Assembly: GCF_013409935.1 (NCBI RefSeq)
Contig: NZ_JACCCO010000002.1
Location: 620,001 to 684,000, forward strand
Direction of reading: 5' to 3'
Source: Streptosporangium sandarakinum
GTDB taxonomy: Bacteria > Actinomycetota > Actinomycetes > Streptosporangiales > Streptosporangiaceae
Length of the DNA: 64,000 bases
In this document: positions 18,845 through 27,259 of the stretch, in pieces
Numbering within the stretch: position 1 is the first letter of the stretch
How the letters are laid out: each line of letters opens with the position of its first letter
The notes under the pieces: generated by a model
Database searches by the model: none
What the model was told of the DNA's origin: nothing
The model's input: only the letters and a program-made list of their open reading frames with translations
Translations under genes and position numbers: made by a program

Positions 18845-21800
18845 TGCGTCTCCGTCTTCTCGGCCTTCTCGTCGGTCTTCTCGCCGGCCTGCTCGGCTCC
18901 GGCCAGGAGCTCGGCCAGGATGAGGTCGGTGGTCACGAGCTGGGGGGCCGCGGCGGCGAGCCGGGCCCAGTCGGCGCGGAACGTCTGCTCGGCGGACCGG
19001 CACCCGGCGTCGCCTCTGGCGGCGAGCCGGGCGGTGAGCGCGAACGCCGCCGAGGCCGCGGGGAGTGCGTACCAGCCGCCCCTTCCTCCCGGGTGGCCGC
19101 GCTGTTCGAGTTGACGCAGGAGGCGCGGCCGCCGGATCAGCGTGCGCGCCTTTCTGACGACGTGCGAGGCGAGCCTGCCGAGCTCGCAGACGGCGTCCTC
19201 CTCCCGCAGGTCGAAGAGGCGGCGCGCGGCGGCGGCCCGGCTGTCGGCGTCGAGCAGCGCGCGGGGCACGACGTCGGCGGCCCGCCAGATGCCCTCGATC
19301 TGCTCGGGGGTCAGGTGGACCATCCGCTCGACCTCGGGGCCGAACCGCCCGACCGCCGCGTACGGATCGGCTCCCTTCTCCCTGATCTCCGTCAGGGAGT
19401 CTCCGCACTGCCGTTCCGCCGCGGCGCGGCAGTCGCTGTCGGCGAGGTCCCCAGCGAGGACTGCGGCGCCCGGCAGGACGGGCCACATCTTCTGGGCCGC
19501 CGCGGCCCGTTCGAGGTCTGGTACGGCCGTCGCCGCCAGGCCGGAGGAGATCAGCGCGACCAGGGCGCGGCCGGGTTCGAGGCCCAGTTCGGCCAGCGCG
19601 GCCAGTGCGGCGGACGGGCGCCGCTGCAACGGCCGTGAGCACGCCCGGAGGAACCTCTGCACGTCGGAGGGAGCGCAGAGCTCCCGGGCGAGCTCGACCA
19701 TGACCCAGACCCGCCCGAGGTCCTCGACCTCCTGCGGGCACTCCCCCTCCCCGGCGGCGAACCGGGACAGGGCCGTCTCCTCCGGATCGTCGCCGGTCAG
19801 GTGGCCCTGCCCGTCCACCGGCAGGAAGTGCTCGGGCCAGCGCGGCCACTCCGCGGGCGCCCACTGCTCCTCGACCTGGAGGAACACCAGGAGCGGCCCG
19901 GCGACTCGCAGCTCCTCGGGCAGCGGCACCAAGCCGCCGTCCTCCACCGGCACGATCCAGGGTTCGCGCCAGGGGGCCGTCGTGGCGTAGACGCCCGCCG
20001 TGAGCCCTTCGACGGTCGCGCAGTCGTCGAGCCTGAGGTGGTCGCCGGCGCGCTCGGCGCTCAGCGCGAGCCGGCGGGGCCGTACGCTCGCGAGCCGGAC
20101 GACCTCGTCGTCCACCTCCAGCAGCAGGTCGGCCCGCTGGTACGCCCTGACCGTGTCGGCGATCCTGACCAGGTCGTACCGGGCCGTTCCGCCCTGGATC
20201 CGGCCACTGGCCGGGACGTCCTGAACGACTCCGCTCCCGGCGACCACCCGCATCGGCTGGAGGGCGCGGGCCTCCGGGACCCGCACAAGGAGCGCGCCCG
20301 GCTCGTCGGAGAACTCGTCCGTGACGAGCCGCAGCGGCCCGGCCTGCCAGCCCTGCGCGTCCGCGCCGCCCTCGCGCAGCATCTGGACGTGTGGAGGGGT
20401 GACCACCAGCGGCTGGGAGCCCTCCTCCGTCCGGTACTCGACCACCTCCCTGAGCCGGTCGGCGGTGAAAGACAGCACGTGCGGGTTGGCCCGGGCTCCG
20501 ACGGCCGCCGACAGCTCGGCCCGCCCGTCGGCCAGACCGGACACACCGAACACCCGGACCCGGGGGGTGAACCGCACCCCCAGTCCCTCGGCGACGAACA
20601 CCGTCCGCCGGACGCCGCGCCCGAGCGGGCCGCGGACCACGAGGTCGAAGGCGCCGAGCAGCGGCCGGGGCAGCTCGTCCCACAGGTCGGTGACCGAGCA
20701 GGGCTCGGTGGTCGTGTAGCCGCGAGACAGGACGACGGTGTCGTCCCCGCTGCGGCGGACGTCGATCCGCCAGGTCGTCTCGGCCCCGGCCTCGCCCGGC
20801 AGCCACACCTCCGGCACCCGCGCGTGGACCGGGGACCCGTACGGCGTGGCCACCCCCGGCACCGGGTCGCCGGTAACGACGCGCGGGTGGGAGTGGCCGC
20901 GCACCGGACGCCTGCTCCCGGGGATCCCGGCGAGCCCCAGCGAGCGCGCCCCCTCCAGGGAGACCTGCCGCAGGCACCAGCCGTTCCAGCCCAGGGGAAG
21001 GTGCCCCTCGATCGTCACCGCGAGCGTGCCGTCCGCCACCAGCTCGTGCTCGGCCGGGTACACCGCCCACACCACGTCCGGCGGCAGCGGCAGGCTCGGC
21101 GGCAGCCGCCGACCGTCCTCGGCGAAGACCAGTAGCGGCGCGGCGGGATCAACGACGGGCAGCTCGATCTGGTGGTTCCACCCCGCCAGCGCGACCACCG
21201 CCGTCCGAACCGGCCGGGGCAGTCCGAAGGAGGTCGAGGGGGCGCCCTCCGCCGCCCCGACCCACAACGCCTGGCTGCGAACCGTGGTGGTCACCCCGTC
21301 GGCGGTGACGTTCCAGCGGGCGATTCCGTCGGGGGCGTCGCTGGTCGCGGGCAGCACCACCTCGACGCCGCGGCCGAAGGGGTCGAGGGCGATCCGGGGC
21401 CGTTCGGTCCGAGGCCCGCCCCCGGTGGCCGAGCGCCGGGAGCCGAGGCCGAGACGCTTCTCGGCGGCCAGCTGCTGGGCGCGGACGACCACCCGGACCG
21501 GCAGCCCGACGCCGTCGAGGTCGGGGTCGGCGTCGCGGAGCCGGTCGAGCAGGTCGAAGCTGCGCTCGACGAAGTCAGCGGCGAACTCGGTGCCGTGCTG
21601 CAGGAAGCGCCGCGCGGGCACGTCGAGCTCCTGGATGCGCTTCTCCTTCCCCGACTCGGTCGCCCAGGCCAGGAATCCCTCGGCGTCCAGCCCCCGCTCC
21701 GCCGTCCGCCGCTGGAGGATCAGCCGGAAGTAGTCCTCCAGGCAGAACGTCGGGATGCCGGTGTGCATGAGGATCGGGCCGAGGTAGGGCATCGGCATGT

Positions 21801-22194
21801 CGGGGAAGGTCGGCATGCCGAGGGAGCCGAGCGCCGCCGTGAAGCCCCGCCCCCAGACGGTGCCTTCCTCCGGGAGACCGGGGAAACGGATGGCGTTCCA
21901 CAGCTCGGGCCAGAACGTGCCCTGCCGGTAGCCGCGGGCGGCGATCCCGGTGACGGCGACCGCGACGCAAGCGGGCCAGCGGGTGAAGAACCTCTCGGGC
22001 GGCTTCCCGGCGGCGATCCATTTCTTGTAGACCGGCCCGAGCACCGCCGCGACCTGCTCGCTGTGGGCGTCCTTGACGTCCACCTCGGCGACCAGGGAGG
22101 AGCCGCGCAGCCGCCTGGACCAGGCGCGTTCCCGGAGGTCGAGCAGCTCCAGCGGCTTGACCTTCCGCACGGACCCCGCTTTGGAACCTTCCAT
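18841..22194 (-). CDS. Unrecognised 1117-residue protein coupled to DUF1998 helicase
   Basis: I do not recognise this protein. The N-terminal part (1-230) is helical with VGPVYKKW-like and RWPACVAVAVTGIAARGY segments. The middle (250-750) looks beta-rich, with repeated blocks such as TAVVALAGWNHQIELPVVD, VWAVYPAEHELVADGTLAVT and VRGPLGRGVRRTVFVAEGLG, like stacked Ig-type modules. The C-terminal 300 residues are helical and Arg/Leu-rich and end in a Lys/Glu/Thr-rich tail (GEKTDEKAEKTETQ). There is no P-loop or nuclease motif I can see. Its stop overlaps the helicase GTG, so the two are almost certainly a protein pair. ATG 22194 has a weak site; GTG in SVRKVKPLELLDL, preceded by GCGGGG, is an alternative start. 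It might sense a target or load the helicase. Confidence 0.75.
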   Translation of the reverse strand: MEGSKAGSVRKVKPLELLDLRERAWSRRLRGSSLVAEVDVKDAHSEQVAAVLGPVYKKWIAAGKPPERFFTRWPACVAVAVTGIAARGYRQGTFWPELWNAIRFPGLPEEGTVWGRGFTAALGSLGMPTFPDMPMPYLGPILMHTGIPTFCLEDYFRLILQRRTAERGLDAEGFLAWATESGKEKRIQELDVPARRFLQHGTEFAADFVERSFDLLDRLRDADPDLDGVGLPVRVVVRAQQLAAEKRLGLGSRRSATGGGPRTERPRIALDPFGRGVEVVLPATSDAPDGIARWNVTADGVTTTVRSQALWVGAAEGAPSTSFGLPRPVRTAVVALAGWNHQIELPVVDPAAPLLVFAEDGRRLPPSLPLPPDVVWAVYPAEHELVADGTLAVTIEGHLPLGWNGWCLRQVSLEGARSLGLAGIPGSRRPVRGHSHPRVVTGDPVPGVATPYGSPVHARVPEVWLPGEAGAETTWRIDVRRSGDDTVVLSRGYTTTEPCSVTDLWDELPRPLLGAFDLVVRGPLGRGVRRTVFVAEGLGVRFTPRVRVFGVSGLADGRAELSAAVGARANPHVLSFTADRLREVVEYRTEEGSQPLVVTPPHVQMLREGGADAQGWQAGPLRLVTDEFSDEPGALLVRVPEARALQPMRVVAGSGVVQDVPASGRIQGGTARYDLVRIADTVRAYQRADLLLEVDDEVVRLASVRPRRLALSAERAGDHLRLDDCATVEGLTAGVYATTAPWREPWIVPVEDGGLVPLPEELRVAGPLLVFLQVEEQWAPAEWPRWPEHFLPVDGQGHLTGDDPEETALSRFAAGEGECPQEVEDLGRVWVMVELARELCAPSDVQRFLRACSRPLQRRPSAALAALAELGLEPGRALVALISSGLAATAVPDLERAAAAQKMWPVLPGAAVLAGDLADSDCRAAAERQCGDSLTEIREKGADPYAAVGRFGPEVERMVHLTPEQIEGIWRAADVVPRALLDADSRAAAARRLFDLREEDAVCELGRLASHVVRKARTLIRRPRLLRQLEQRGHPGGRGGWYALPAASAAFALTARLAARGDAGCRSAEQTFRADWARLAAAAPQLVTTDLILAELLAGAEQAGEKTDEKAEKTETQ

Positions 22195-22340
22195 CCCAGA
22201 AAGGTAAGGATCTTCAGCAGAATATGGAACAGAAAGCCGGAATCGATTTCGGTCTGTGACAAATCACGGTGCCGGGCGGAACACCGAGCGGTCGCTCATT
22301 AACACTGGAGCGACGATCACATACGTGATTAAATGCGCCG

Positions 22341-24125
22341 GTGACGTCCCCCGGTATGACAGCCACCGCGAAATCCGCGATCGCGGCATACCAGAGAATC
22401 GCCGAGCTTGCGCAGGTCAACGCCCCCGCGCTGAACAAGGCGGCCCAGACGATACAGGCCAACGCCTGGGTGGGCGGCGGGGCGTCCAATTTCAGCAAAG
22501 AACTGTTCGCCCACCGCACGCGGATCCAGCAGGCGTTCCAGTCGGCGCTGGACGAACTCGCCGAGCTGATCGTGCGCGAGGGCGGGTCCGCTCCCCCACG
22601 CCTGCACGTGACCACCCCGATGCCGACGACCATGAGCGCGGGCGCCGGCGGGTTCAGGGGGATAGACGAGGGCCAGATGGAGGCCCTCGTCAAGGAGCTC
22701 GACCGGGCCGGTGACACGCTGTCGGCGGCCGGCTCCCAGTTGCAGAGCGCCTGCTCGGCACTGTGCGTGGCCCCCGGCGCGGGCCGTACGGTCGGCGCCG
22801 CCGGGGCCTGGGCCGAGACCCAGACGAGAGACCTGCGCAGACGCTTGGACGTCATCAAGCGCAGGGTGCCGACGACCGAGAGCGGGCTCCCCCTGACGGG
22901 ACCGTTCCCCGGGGCAGGCATGATCGGCGCGGCCACCGCGGCCTACGAGCTGTTCGGCGCGTCCGACACCGCCCCGAACAAGGCCAGGGACCTACTCGCC
23001 CGCGCGGGCAAGGGAGACGCTGAAGCCCTGAAGGGCGTCCTGGACATTCAACGCGCGGGGAAGGACGCCGGTCTGGCGGGACGGGTCAAAGCCTGGTGGG
23101 AGGCGCTGGACCCGGCCACCACGAAGAAGCTGAGTGGCGCGGCCCCGGGCCTGGTCGGCTCGCTGAACGGGCTGCCCTCCGCCACCCGTGACCAGCTCAA
23201 CCGGACCTTCCTCGCCAATGAGGAGAAGCGGCTGACCAAACAACTGTCGGAGCTCAACCAGGGCGCGCGCAGCGGCCGGTTCCCAGCCCTCGCCGATCCC
23301 CGCGCGATGTCGGCGGCGGCCACACAGATCGGCGACATGCTGAAGAGAGTCCAGGCGGTGAAGACGGCCCTCGCCAAGGGAGGGCAGAACGGCGTGCCCC
23401 CCGCGCTGCTGCTCAGCTTCGACGCGGTGCACGGGCACGGCCGCGCGGTGCTGTCGTACGGCGACCCCGACAAGGCGAACAACATCACCACGTACGTGCC
23501 GGGGTTCTCCACCAAGGTGGAGGGCGACGGCGGCGACTTCGACCGTTCCCTGACCACCTGGAAGGTGGCGGCCGAACTCGATCCCGACAAGCGGACGGCC
23601 TCGATCGCCTGGCTCGGCTACGACGCCCCCCAACTCGAGGGGGTGGCCGTTCCGGGTCATTCCGTGGCCTTCGACGGGGCCGCCGACAAGGGTGCCCAGG
23701 AACTGGCCTCCTTCGTCGACGGGCTGTATGCCACCCACGACCTCGCTGCGCCGGCTCGCCTGACCATGGTCGGCCACAGCTACGGCTCGTTGACCACCGG
23801 CAAGGCCGCCAGGTTGCGTCCCGGGACGTTCGCCGACGACCTGGTGTTCGTCGGCAGCCCCGGTGTCAGCACCTCACACGCCGACCAGCTGAGCATGGGC
23901 AGGGACCACGTGTGGGTGGGGGCCAGCGACAACGACCCCGTCGCCAAGTTCGGGCGGTTCGGCGGGGATCCGGACTCCCCGGAGTTCGGGGCCATCCGCT
24001 TCCGCGCCGGCGAGGGCGGCCACTCCGACTACTGGCAGGATCGTTCGGACTCCCTGCGTAACATCGGCCGCATCGTCACCGGGAAGACCGACAAAGTCGA
24101 GAAAATGTTCGTACCCTTTCTATGA
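22341..24125 (+). CDS. DUF1023 alpha/beta-hydrolase with WXG-like N-terminus
   Basis: A 594-residue protein. Residues 1-190 are helical with a W-x-G-like turn (NAWVGGGASNFSKEL), like the N-terminal helices of type VII-linked proteins. Residues 330-594 are a DUF1023 alpha/beta hydrolase: MVGHSYGSLTTGKAAR near 475 carries the G-x-S-x-G nucleophile Ser, GASDNDPVAKFG near 525 the Asp and GEGGHSDYWQ near 555 the His. The substrate is unknown; relatives are linked to the envelope. I keep GTG 22341; ATG 22356 is an alternative, and with AT-rich GATTAAAT just upstream the message may be leaderless. It is divergent from the 1117-residue gene, with no link to defence visible. Confidence 0.85.
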   Translation: MTSPGMTATAKSAIAAYQRIAELAQVNAPALNKAAQTIQANAWVGGGASNFSKELFAHRTRIQQAFQSALDELAELIVREGGSAPPRLHVTTPMPTTMSAGAGGFRGIDEGQMEALVKELDRAGDTLSAAGSQLQSACSALCVAPGAGRTVGAAGAWAETQTRDLRRRLDVIKRRVPTTESGLPLTGPFPGAGMIGAATAAYELFGASDTAPNKARDLLARAGKGDAEALKGVLDIQRAGKDAGLAGRVKAWWEALDPATTKKLSGAAPGLVGSLNGLPSATRDQLNRTFLANEEKRLTKQLSELNQGARSGRFPALADPRAMSAAATQIGDMLKRVQAVKTALAKGGQNGVPPALLLSFDAVHGHGRAVLSYGDPDKANNITTYVPGFSTKVEGDGGDFDRSLTTWKVAAELDPDKRTASIAWLGYDAPQLEGVAVPGHSVAFDGAADKGAQELASFVDGLYATHDLAAPARLTMVGHSYGSLTTGKAARLRPGTFADDLVFVGSPGVSTSHADQLSMGRDHVWVGASDNDPVAKFGRFGGDPDSPEFGAIRFRAGEGGHSDYWQDRSDSLRNIGRIVTGKTDKVEKMFVPFL

Positions 24126-24226
24126 ACGACAGCACGTTCTCATGAGAAGCCACGTCATGAAGAGAATCACACCAGGCGCCGGCCGGGACAGCCGTCGATC
24201 AACCAAACGAATGGTGAAGGGAATCC

Positions 24227-24754
24227 ATGGAACGGCGACTGCGTGTGTTCGCGGTGCTCACCGCGCTGGCGATGATCGGCTGGCTCAGTGGCTGCGCGAA
24301 GGAGTCGCCAATGGATGACGGACCGGACATCACCGAAGCCCAGGCCACCGCTCGGGCGGAGGATCTCATCCACACGGTCCTCGTGGGGGTGACGCCGGCC
24401 CCCGGCATGGACCTCATCTCCACAAGCCCCGGCAGTCAGACCTGCCTTCCCGACGAGGGGAACACCCCTACCGGGAAGGTCTACGTGATCAGGAAGTATT
24501 ACCTCACCGGGATTCCCAAGGACCGTATCGTCGAGGCGGCTCGGCAGATCCAGGCCAACTGGAAGAAGGCCGGGCACAGAATCACCAACGAATACGCCTT
24601 CGACATGGGTGAGCCGCAGCTCTCCGGGCGGACCGGCGATGACTTCCGCCTCGCCCTGGACACCGTCGAACGAGACTCCACCCCGCAGATCCTGCTGTCG
24701 GTGGGCTCCCCGTGCTTCCGCCCCGACAAGCCCTCCCCCTCCTCCTCTCTCTGA
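24227..24754 (+). CDS. Small lipoprotein of unknown function
   Basis: A 175-residue secreted lipoprotein. The signal peptide has RR at 3-4, a hydrophobic core (VFAVLTALAMIGW) and lipobox L-S-G-C with Cys 23 as attachment site. The mature domain is soluble and alpha/beta (ITEAQATARAEDLIHTVL, YYLTGIPKDRIVEAARQIQA) with two more Cys that could pair. The end is Pro/Ser-rich (DKPSPSSSL). ATG 24227 follows GAAGGGAA. It lies 101 bases after the DUF1023 hydrolase gene in the same direction and may share its transcript. Its layout resembles the lipoprotein at 5826. Confidence 0.82.
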   Translation: MERRLRVFAVLTALAMIGWLSGCAKESPMDDGPDITEAQATARAEDLIHTVLVGVTPAPGMDLISTSPGSQTCLPDEGNTPTGKVYVIRKYYLTGIPKDRIVEAARQIQANWKKAGHRITNEYAFDMGEPQLSGRTGDDFRLALDTVERDSTPQILLSVGSPCFRPDKPSPSSSL

Positions 24755-24784
24755 TCCGCCCAACCCACCCTTCACTCATGCGGT

Positions 24785-24988
24785 TCACCGGTCATCCAGG
24801 ATCTTCGCGTTGGCCCGGCGCAGGCTGTCTCTCATCTCCAAGAACTCCGACCTGAGCGCGTCGCCGACACCGGGGTCGTCGTGCTGCGGCGGTCGGGCCT
24901 CGCGTCGCGCCCGGAAGCGGTCACGGAGCACGTTCGCCTGCCTACGGCGACGCGCCCGGTTGAGACGGTCACGGAATCCGCCCATCAT
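24785..24988 (-). CDS. Small basic coiled-coil-like protein
   Basis: A 67-residue Arg-rich protein of unknown function (MMGGFRDRLNRARRRRQANV at the start, EFLEMRDSLRRANAKILDDR at the end). It is helical and highly charged, so it may bind nucleic acid or a partner helix. I accept it as a gene because GGAGGAG lies just before the ATGATG start and because a decayed copy of its 3' half occurs at 11938-12043, showing a small repeated gene family in this genome. It lies 105 bases downstream of the HATPase gene start region, on the same strand, so it could be in that transcript. Confidence 0.6.
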   Translation of the reverse strand: MMGGFRDRLNRARRRRQANVLRDRFRARREARPPQHDDPGVGDALRSEFLEMRDSLRRANAKILDDR

Positions 24989-25093
24989 TACTCCTCCGGG
25001 AGAGACGCTGAGGATTCCGCTTGAGGGAATCGTGGCTGTCGGTATGGTCGGCGAAGTCGGTGATGTCCGCGCCGCCGAAGCCGTGGCGCTCGT

Positions 25094-25666
25094 TCAGTAG
25101 TCGGAGATCCGCTCCGGTGGGACGCAGGGGTCGTCAGGACCGGGCGAGCCACCGGAAAGCATCAACGGGGCGGTCAGGGTGCACCAGACGACTTTGCCGC
25201 CAGTAGCGAGGCGGTAGTGGCCCCAGCTTCGGGCGAGGAGGTCGACGAGGCAGAGGCCGCGGCCGCCCTCGTCGTCCGGGCCGGGGTCGCGGAGGACCGG
25301 CGGGGTACGGCCGGCGGCGTCCCAGACGCGCAGCACGACCAGGTCCCCGGCGTGCCGGGCGCTCTCAGTGCTCCCGGTACCTCCGGGGGCTTCGGTGTGC
25401 TCGGGGTCGCCGGGGCGGTAGAGGTCGAGCCAGACGTGGTCGGGGGGCGGGGGCGCCGCCGTCTCCAGGTCCGCGCCGGCGATCGGGGCGAGGTGGGCCT
25501 TGATGGCGTTGGAGACCAACTCGGAGACGATGAGCTGGGCCGTCTCGACCAGGTCGTCCCGGCCCCAGCCCTCCAGTACGCGCTGGACGTGGACGCGGGC
25601 GTAGTAGGGCGAGGTCGGGAAGAGGGAGAGTTCCAGGTGGTGCTTTCCGGTGCTGAAGTCGGTCAT
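25094..25666 (-). CDS. Anti-sigma-type HATPase (AbaA/WhiJ-locus type)
   Basis: A 190-residue protein with a GHKL/HATPase_c fold as in RsbW-like anti-sigma kinases. Seen: the N-box TAQLIVSELVSNAIKAH (Glu 48 and Asn 52 region), the G1-type LRVWDAAGRTPPVLRDPGPD and the G2-type GGRGLCLVDLLARSWG, which bind ATP. Such proteins pair with anti-sigma antagonists or act as regulators next to XRE-DUF397 gene sets in Streptomyces. ATG 25666 has a weak GGGTGA site. It is divergent from the XRE gene at 26027 across a 360-base gap with a large inverted repeat. Its 37 C-terminal residues are Pro/Gly-rich and probably disordered. Confidence 0.85.
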   Translation of the reverse strand: MTDFSTGKHHLELSLFPTSPYYARVHVQRVLEGWGRDDLVETAQLIVSELVSNAIKAHLAPIAGADLETAAPPPPDHVWLDLYRPGDPEHTEAPGGTGSTESARHAGDLVVLRVWDAAGRTPPVLRDPGPDDEGGRGLCLVDLLARSWGHYRLATGGKVVWCTLTAPLMLSGGSPGPDDPCVPPERISDY

Positions 25667-25704
25667 CGGTCACCCGTTCCTGGTCGGCATGACAGGCGGC
25701 AGGG

Positions 25705-25780
25705 CATGGGACCGGCGCCGTTTGCAGACGGGGGCGGCTGCTCTCCCCACGGGGGATGGGAGCACGGCGCCGGTCCCATG
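25705..25780. repeat. 17-bp perfect inverted repeat with 42-base loop
   Basis: CATGGGACCGGCGCCGT (25705-25721) pairs exactly with 25764-25780. The loop contains a smaller CCCCAC/GGGG stem. It sits in the 360-base gap between the divergent HATPase and XRE genes. It could be a cruciform operator, a terminator against antisense transcription or a small mobile-element relic. Nothing else is visible in the gap. Confidence 0.85.
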
Positions 25781-26026
25781 AGGGCACGACCTGGGACGCG
25801 GCAGGGGGCTGCTGCGGGTCATGCCGCTTGAGCCGGACGGACCCCGAACGGGGTGGGCCGTTTCGGGAGGGAAGATCATCCGCCCGGCTGTCCAGGGAAA
25901 TCAGAGGTTTCGCCTTCCGGAGAGGAACCGACCCGGCAGGCTTTACGCTGAGAGCATGCACCATCACAATGGGTAAACGCAATATAGGCGTTCACACTGC
26001 CCGCATAATCCAGAGAGGCGGTAAAG

Positions 26027-26920
26027 ATGCAGGAGAAGCCCGGTTCGGGCATGGTCGCACCCCTGAAACGAACCAGACGCCAGCCGCCCACGGTTCGCCT
26101 GCGCCGTCTGGCCTCCGAGTTGCGCCGCCTTCGGGAGGAAGCCGGGCTCTCCCAGACCGAGGTGGCCGAAAAGACCGACGTGAACCTCGCTACCCTCCAC
26201 CGGATCGAGACGGCCAAGGCGAAGCCGCAGCTCCGGACGCTCAATGCCCTCCTCGACGCCTACGGCGTGACCGGCGACCGCCGCGCTGAACTGGTGGCGT
26301 TGCAGAAAGAGGCCAAGCAACGCGGCTGGATTCATGGCTTCGAGGTAGACCTTCCCGACAAGTACAGCGCGTACATCGGTCTGGAAGCGGAAGCCCGCGA
26401 GGCCATCAACTACGAGTCGTTGTTCATCCCCGGACTGCTCCAGACCGAGGATTACGCGCGGGCGGTGATGCGCGGCGTGCGGCCCACCATCACCGGCGAC
26501 GAGATCGAGACGCGGATCGCCGCACGGCTGCATCGCCAGGCACTCCTGGAGAGTGAAACGCCTCTGCGGCTATGGGCGATCCTGGATCAGGCCGCACTGT
26601 CACGGATGGTCGGCGATGACGCCATCATGTATGACCAGCTCACGCACCTCGCTCAGCAGGCCCAGCGCCCACACATCACCGTCCAGGTCATTCCATTCTC
26701 CGCCGGAGCCCATCCCGGCATGCCCGGAAGCTTCATCGTGCTCAAGTTCGACGGTGACGGTCCCGACGTAATTCACATTGACAGCATGGCCGGCGGTCTG
26801 TTTCTTGAGAAAGAAGCGGATATCCGGCAATACAACGACACATGCCAGCATCTTCGCGCGATGGCCCTCAGCCCCGCCGACACGGCCGCTCTCATCGCGT
26901 CCCTGCGTGAAGATCGCTAG
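26027..26920 (+). CDS. XRE-family regulator with DUF5753 (WhiJ-like)
   Basis: A 297-residue DNA-binding regulator. Residues 25-85 form a XRE helix-turn-helix (LRRLREEAGLSQTEVAEKTD, then LHRIETAKAKPQLRTLNALL). Residues 105-290 match DUF5753: YIGLEAEAREAINYESLFIP, GLLQTEDYARAVMRG, and ITVQVIPFSAGAHPGMPGSF. This is the layout of WhiJ and its many paralogues in actinomycetes, which control development or act with a DUF397 partner. ATG 26027 follows GAGAGGCGG. The DUF397 gene follows after 15 bases, and the HATPase gene is divergent upstream, giving the usual three-gene neighbourhood. Confidence 0.93.
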   Translation: MQEKPGSGMVAPLKRTRRQPPTVRLRRLASELRRLREEAGLSQTEVAEKTDVNLATLHRIETAKAKPQLRTLNALLDAYGVTGDRRAELVALQKEAKQRGWIHGFEVDLPDKYSAYIGLEAEAREAINYESLFIPGLLQTEDYARAVMRGVRPTITGDEIETRIAARLHRQALLESETPLRLWAILDQAALSRMVGDDAIMYDQLTHLAQQAQRPHITVQVIPFSAGAHPGMPGSFIVLKFDGDGPDVIHIDSMAGGLFLEKEADIRQYNDTCQHLRAMALSPADTAALIASLREDR

Positions 26921-26935
26921 GGGAAGGAAGACAGG

Positions 26936-27145
26936 ATGCAGCAGCCCGACCTCTCCGGTGCACGCTGGCGCAAGAGCAGCCTCAGCGCCGACGGCCCGAG
27001 CTGCGTCGAGGTGGCGTTCGTCAACGACGCCATCGCCGTCCGCGACACCAAGGACCGCGACGGCGGCACGCTCGTCTTCCATCGTGACCACTGGGCCGCC
27101 TTCGTCGGCGACATCAAGCGCGGCGGCCTCGACGACCTCGCCTGA
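26936..27145 (+). CDS. DUF397 protein (BldB-like small partner)
   Basis: A 69-residue DUF397 protein. Seen: WRKSSLSADGPSCVEVAF, the hallmark W-x-K-S-S...C-V-E-V motif, then IAVRDTKDRDGGTLVFHRDH and WAAFVGDIKRGGL, all in family order. DUF397 proteins pair with the neighbouring XRE-DUF5753 regulator and are proposed to act as antitoxin-like or antagonist partners. ATG 26936 follows GGGGAAGGA. It is 15 bases downstream of the XRE gene, so the two are one operon; a perfect 10-bp stem follows as likely terminator. Confidence 0.93.
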   Translation: MQQPDLSGARWRKSSLSADGPSCVEVAFVNDAIAVRDTKDRDGGTLVFHRDHWAAFVGDIKRGGLDDLA

Positions 27146-27177
27146 CCGGCGAGCCCACCCTGTTGGAGGCAAGACGC

Positions 27178-27213
27178 TTCCGGGAGGCCATCGCGTAGCG
27201 CCACCTCCCGGAA
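27178..27213 (+). terminator. stem-loop after the XRE-DUF397 operon
   Basis: TTCCGGGAGG (27178-27187) pairs perfectly with CCTCCCGGAA (27204-27213) around a 16-base loop. It lies between the DUF397 stop and the convergent gene ending at 27260, and could serve both. Confidence 0.65.
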
Positions 27214-27259
27214 AGCAGCCTTCGGCACCGGGCAAGCCGGGACCGCCCACCTCACCGGC

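Noticed and set aside
18845-21070. Extension of the DUF1998 helicase upstream of GTG 18844
   Set aside because: The extended frame runs through the 1117-residue gene and reads low-complexity Arg/Gly/Ala sequence; the helicase-like sequence begins at the overlapping GTG.
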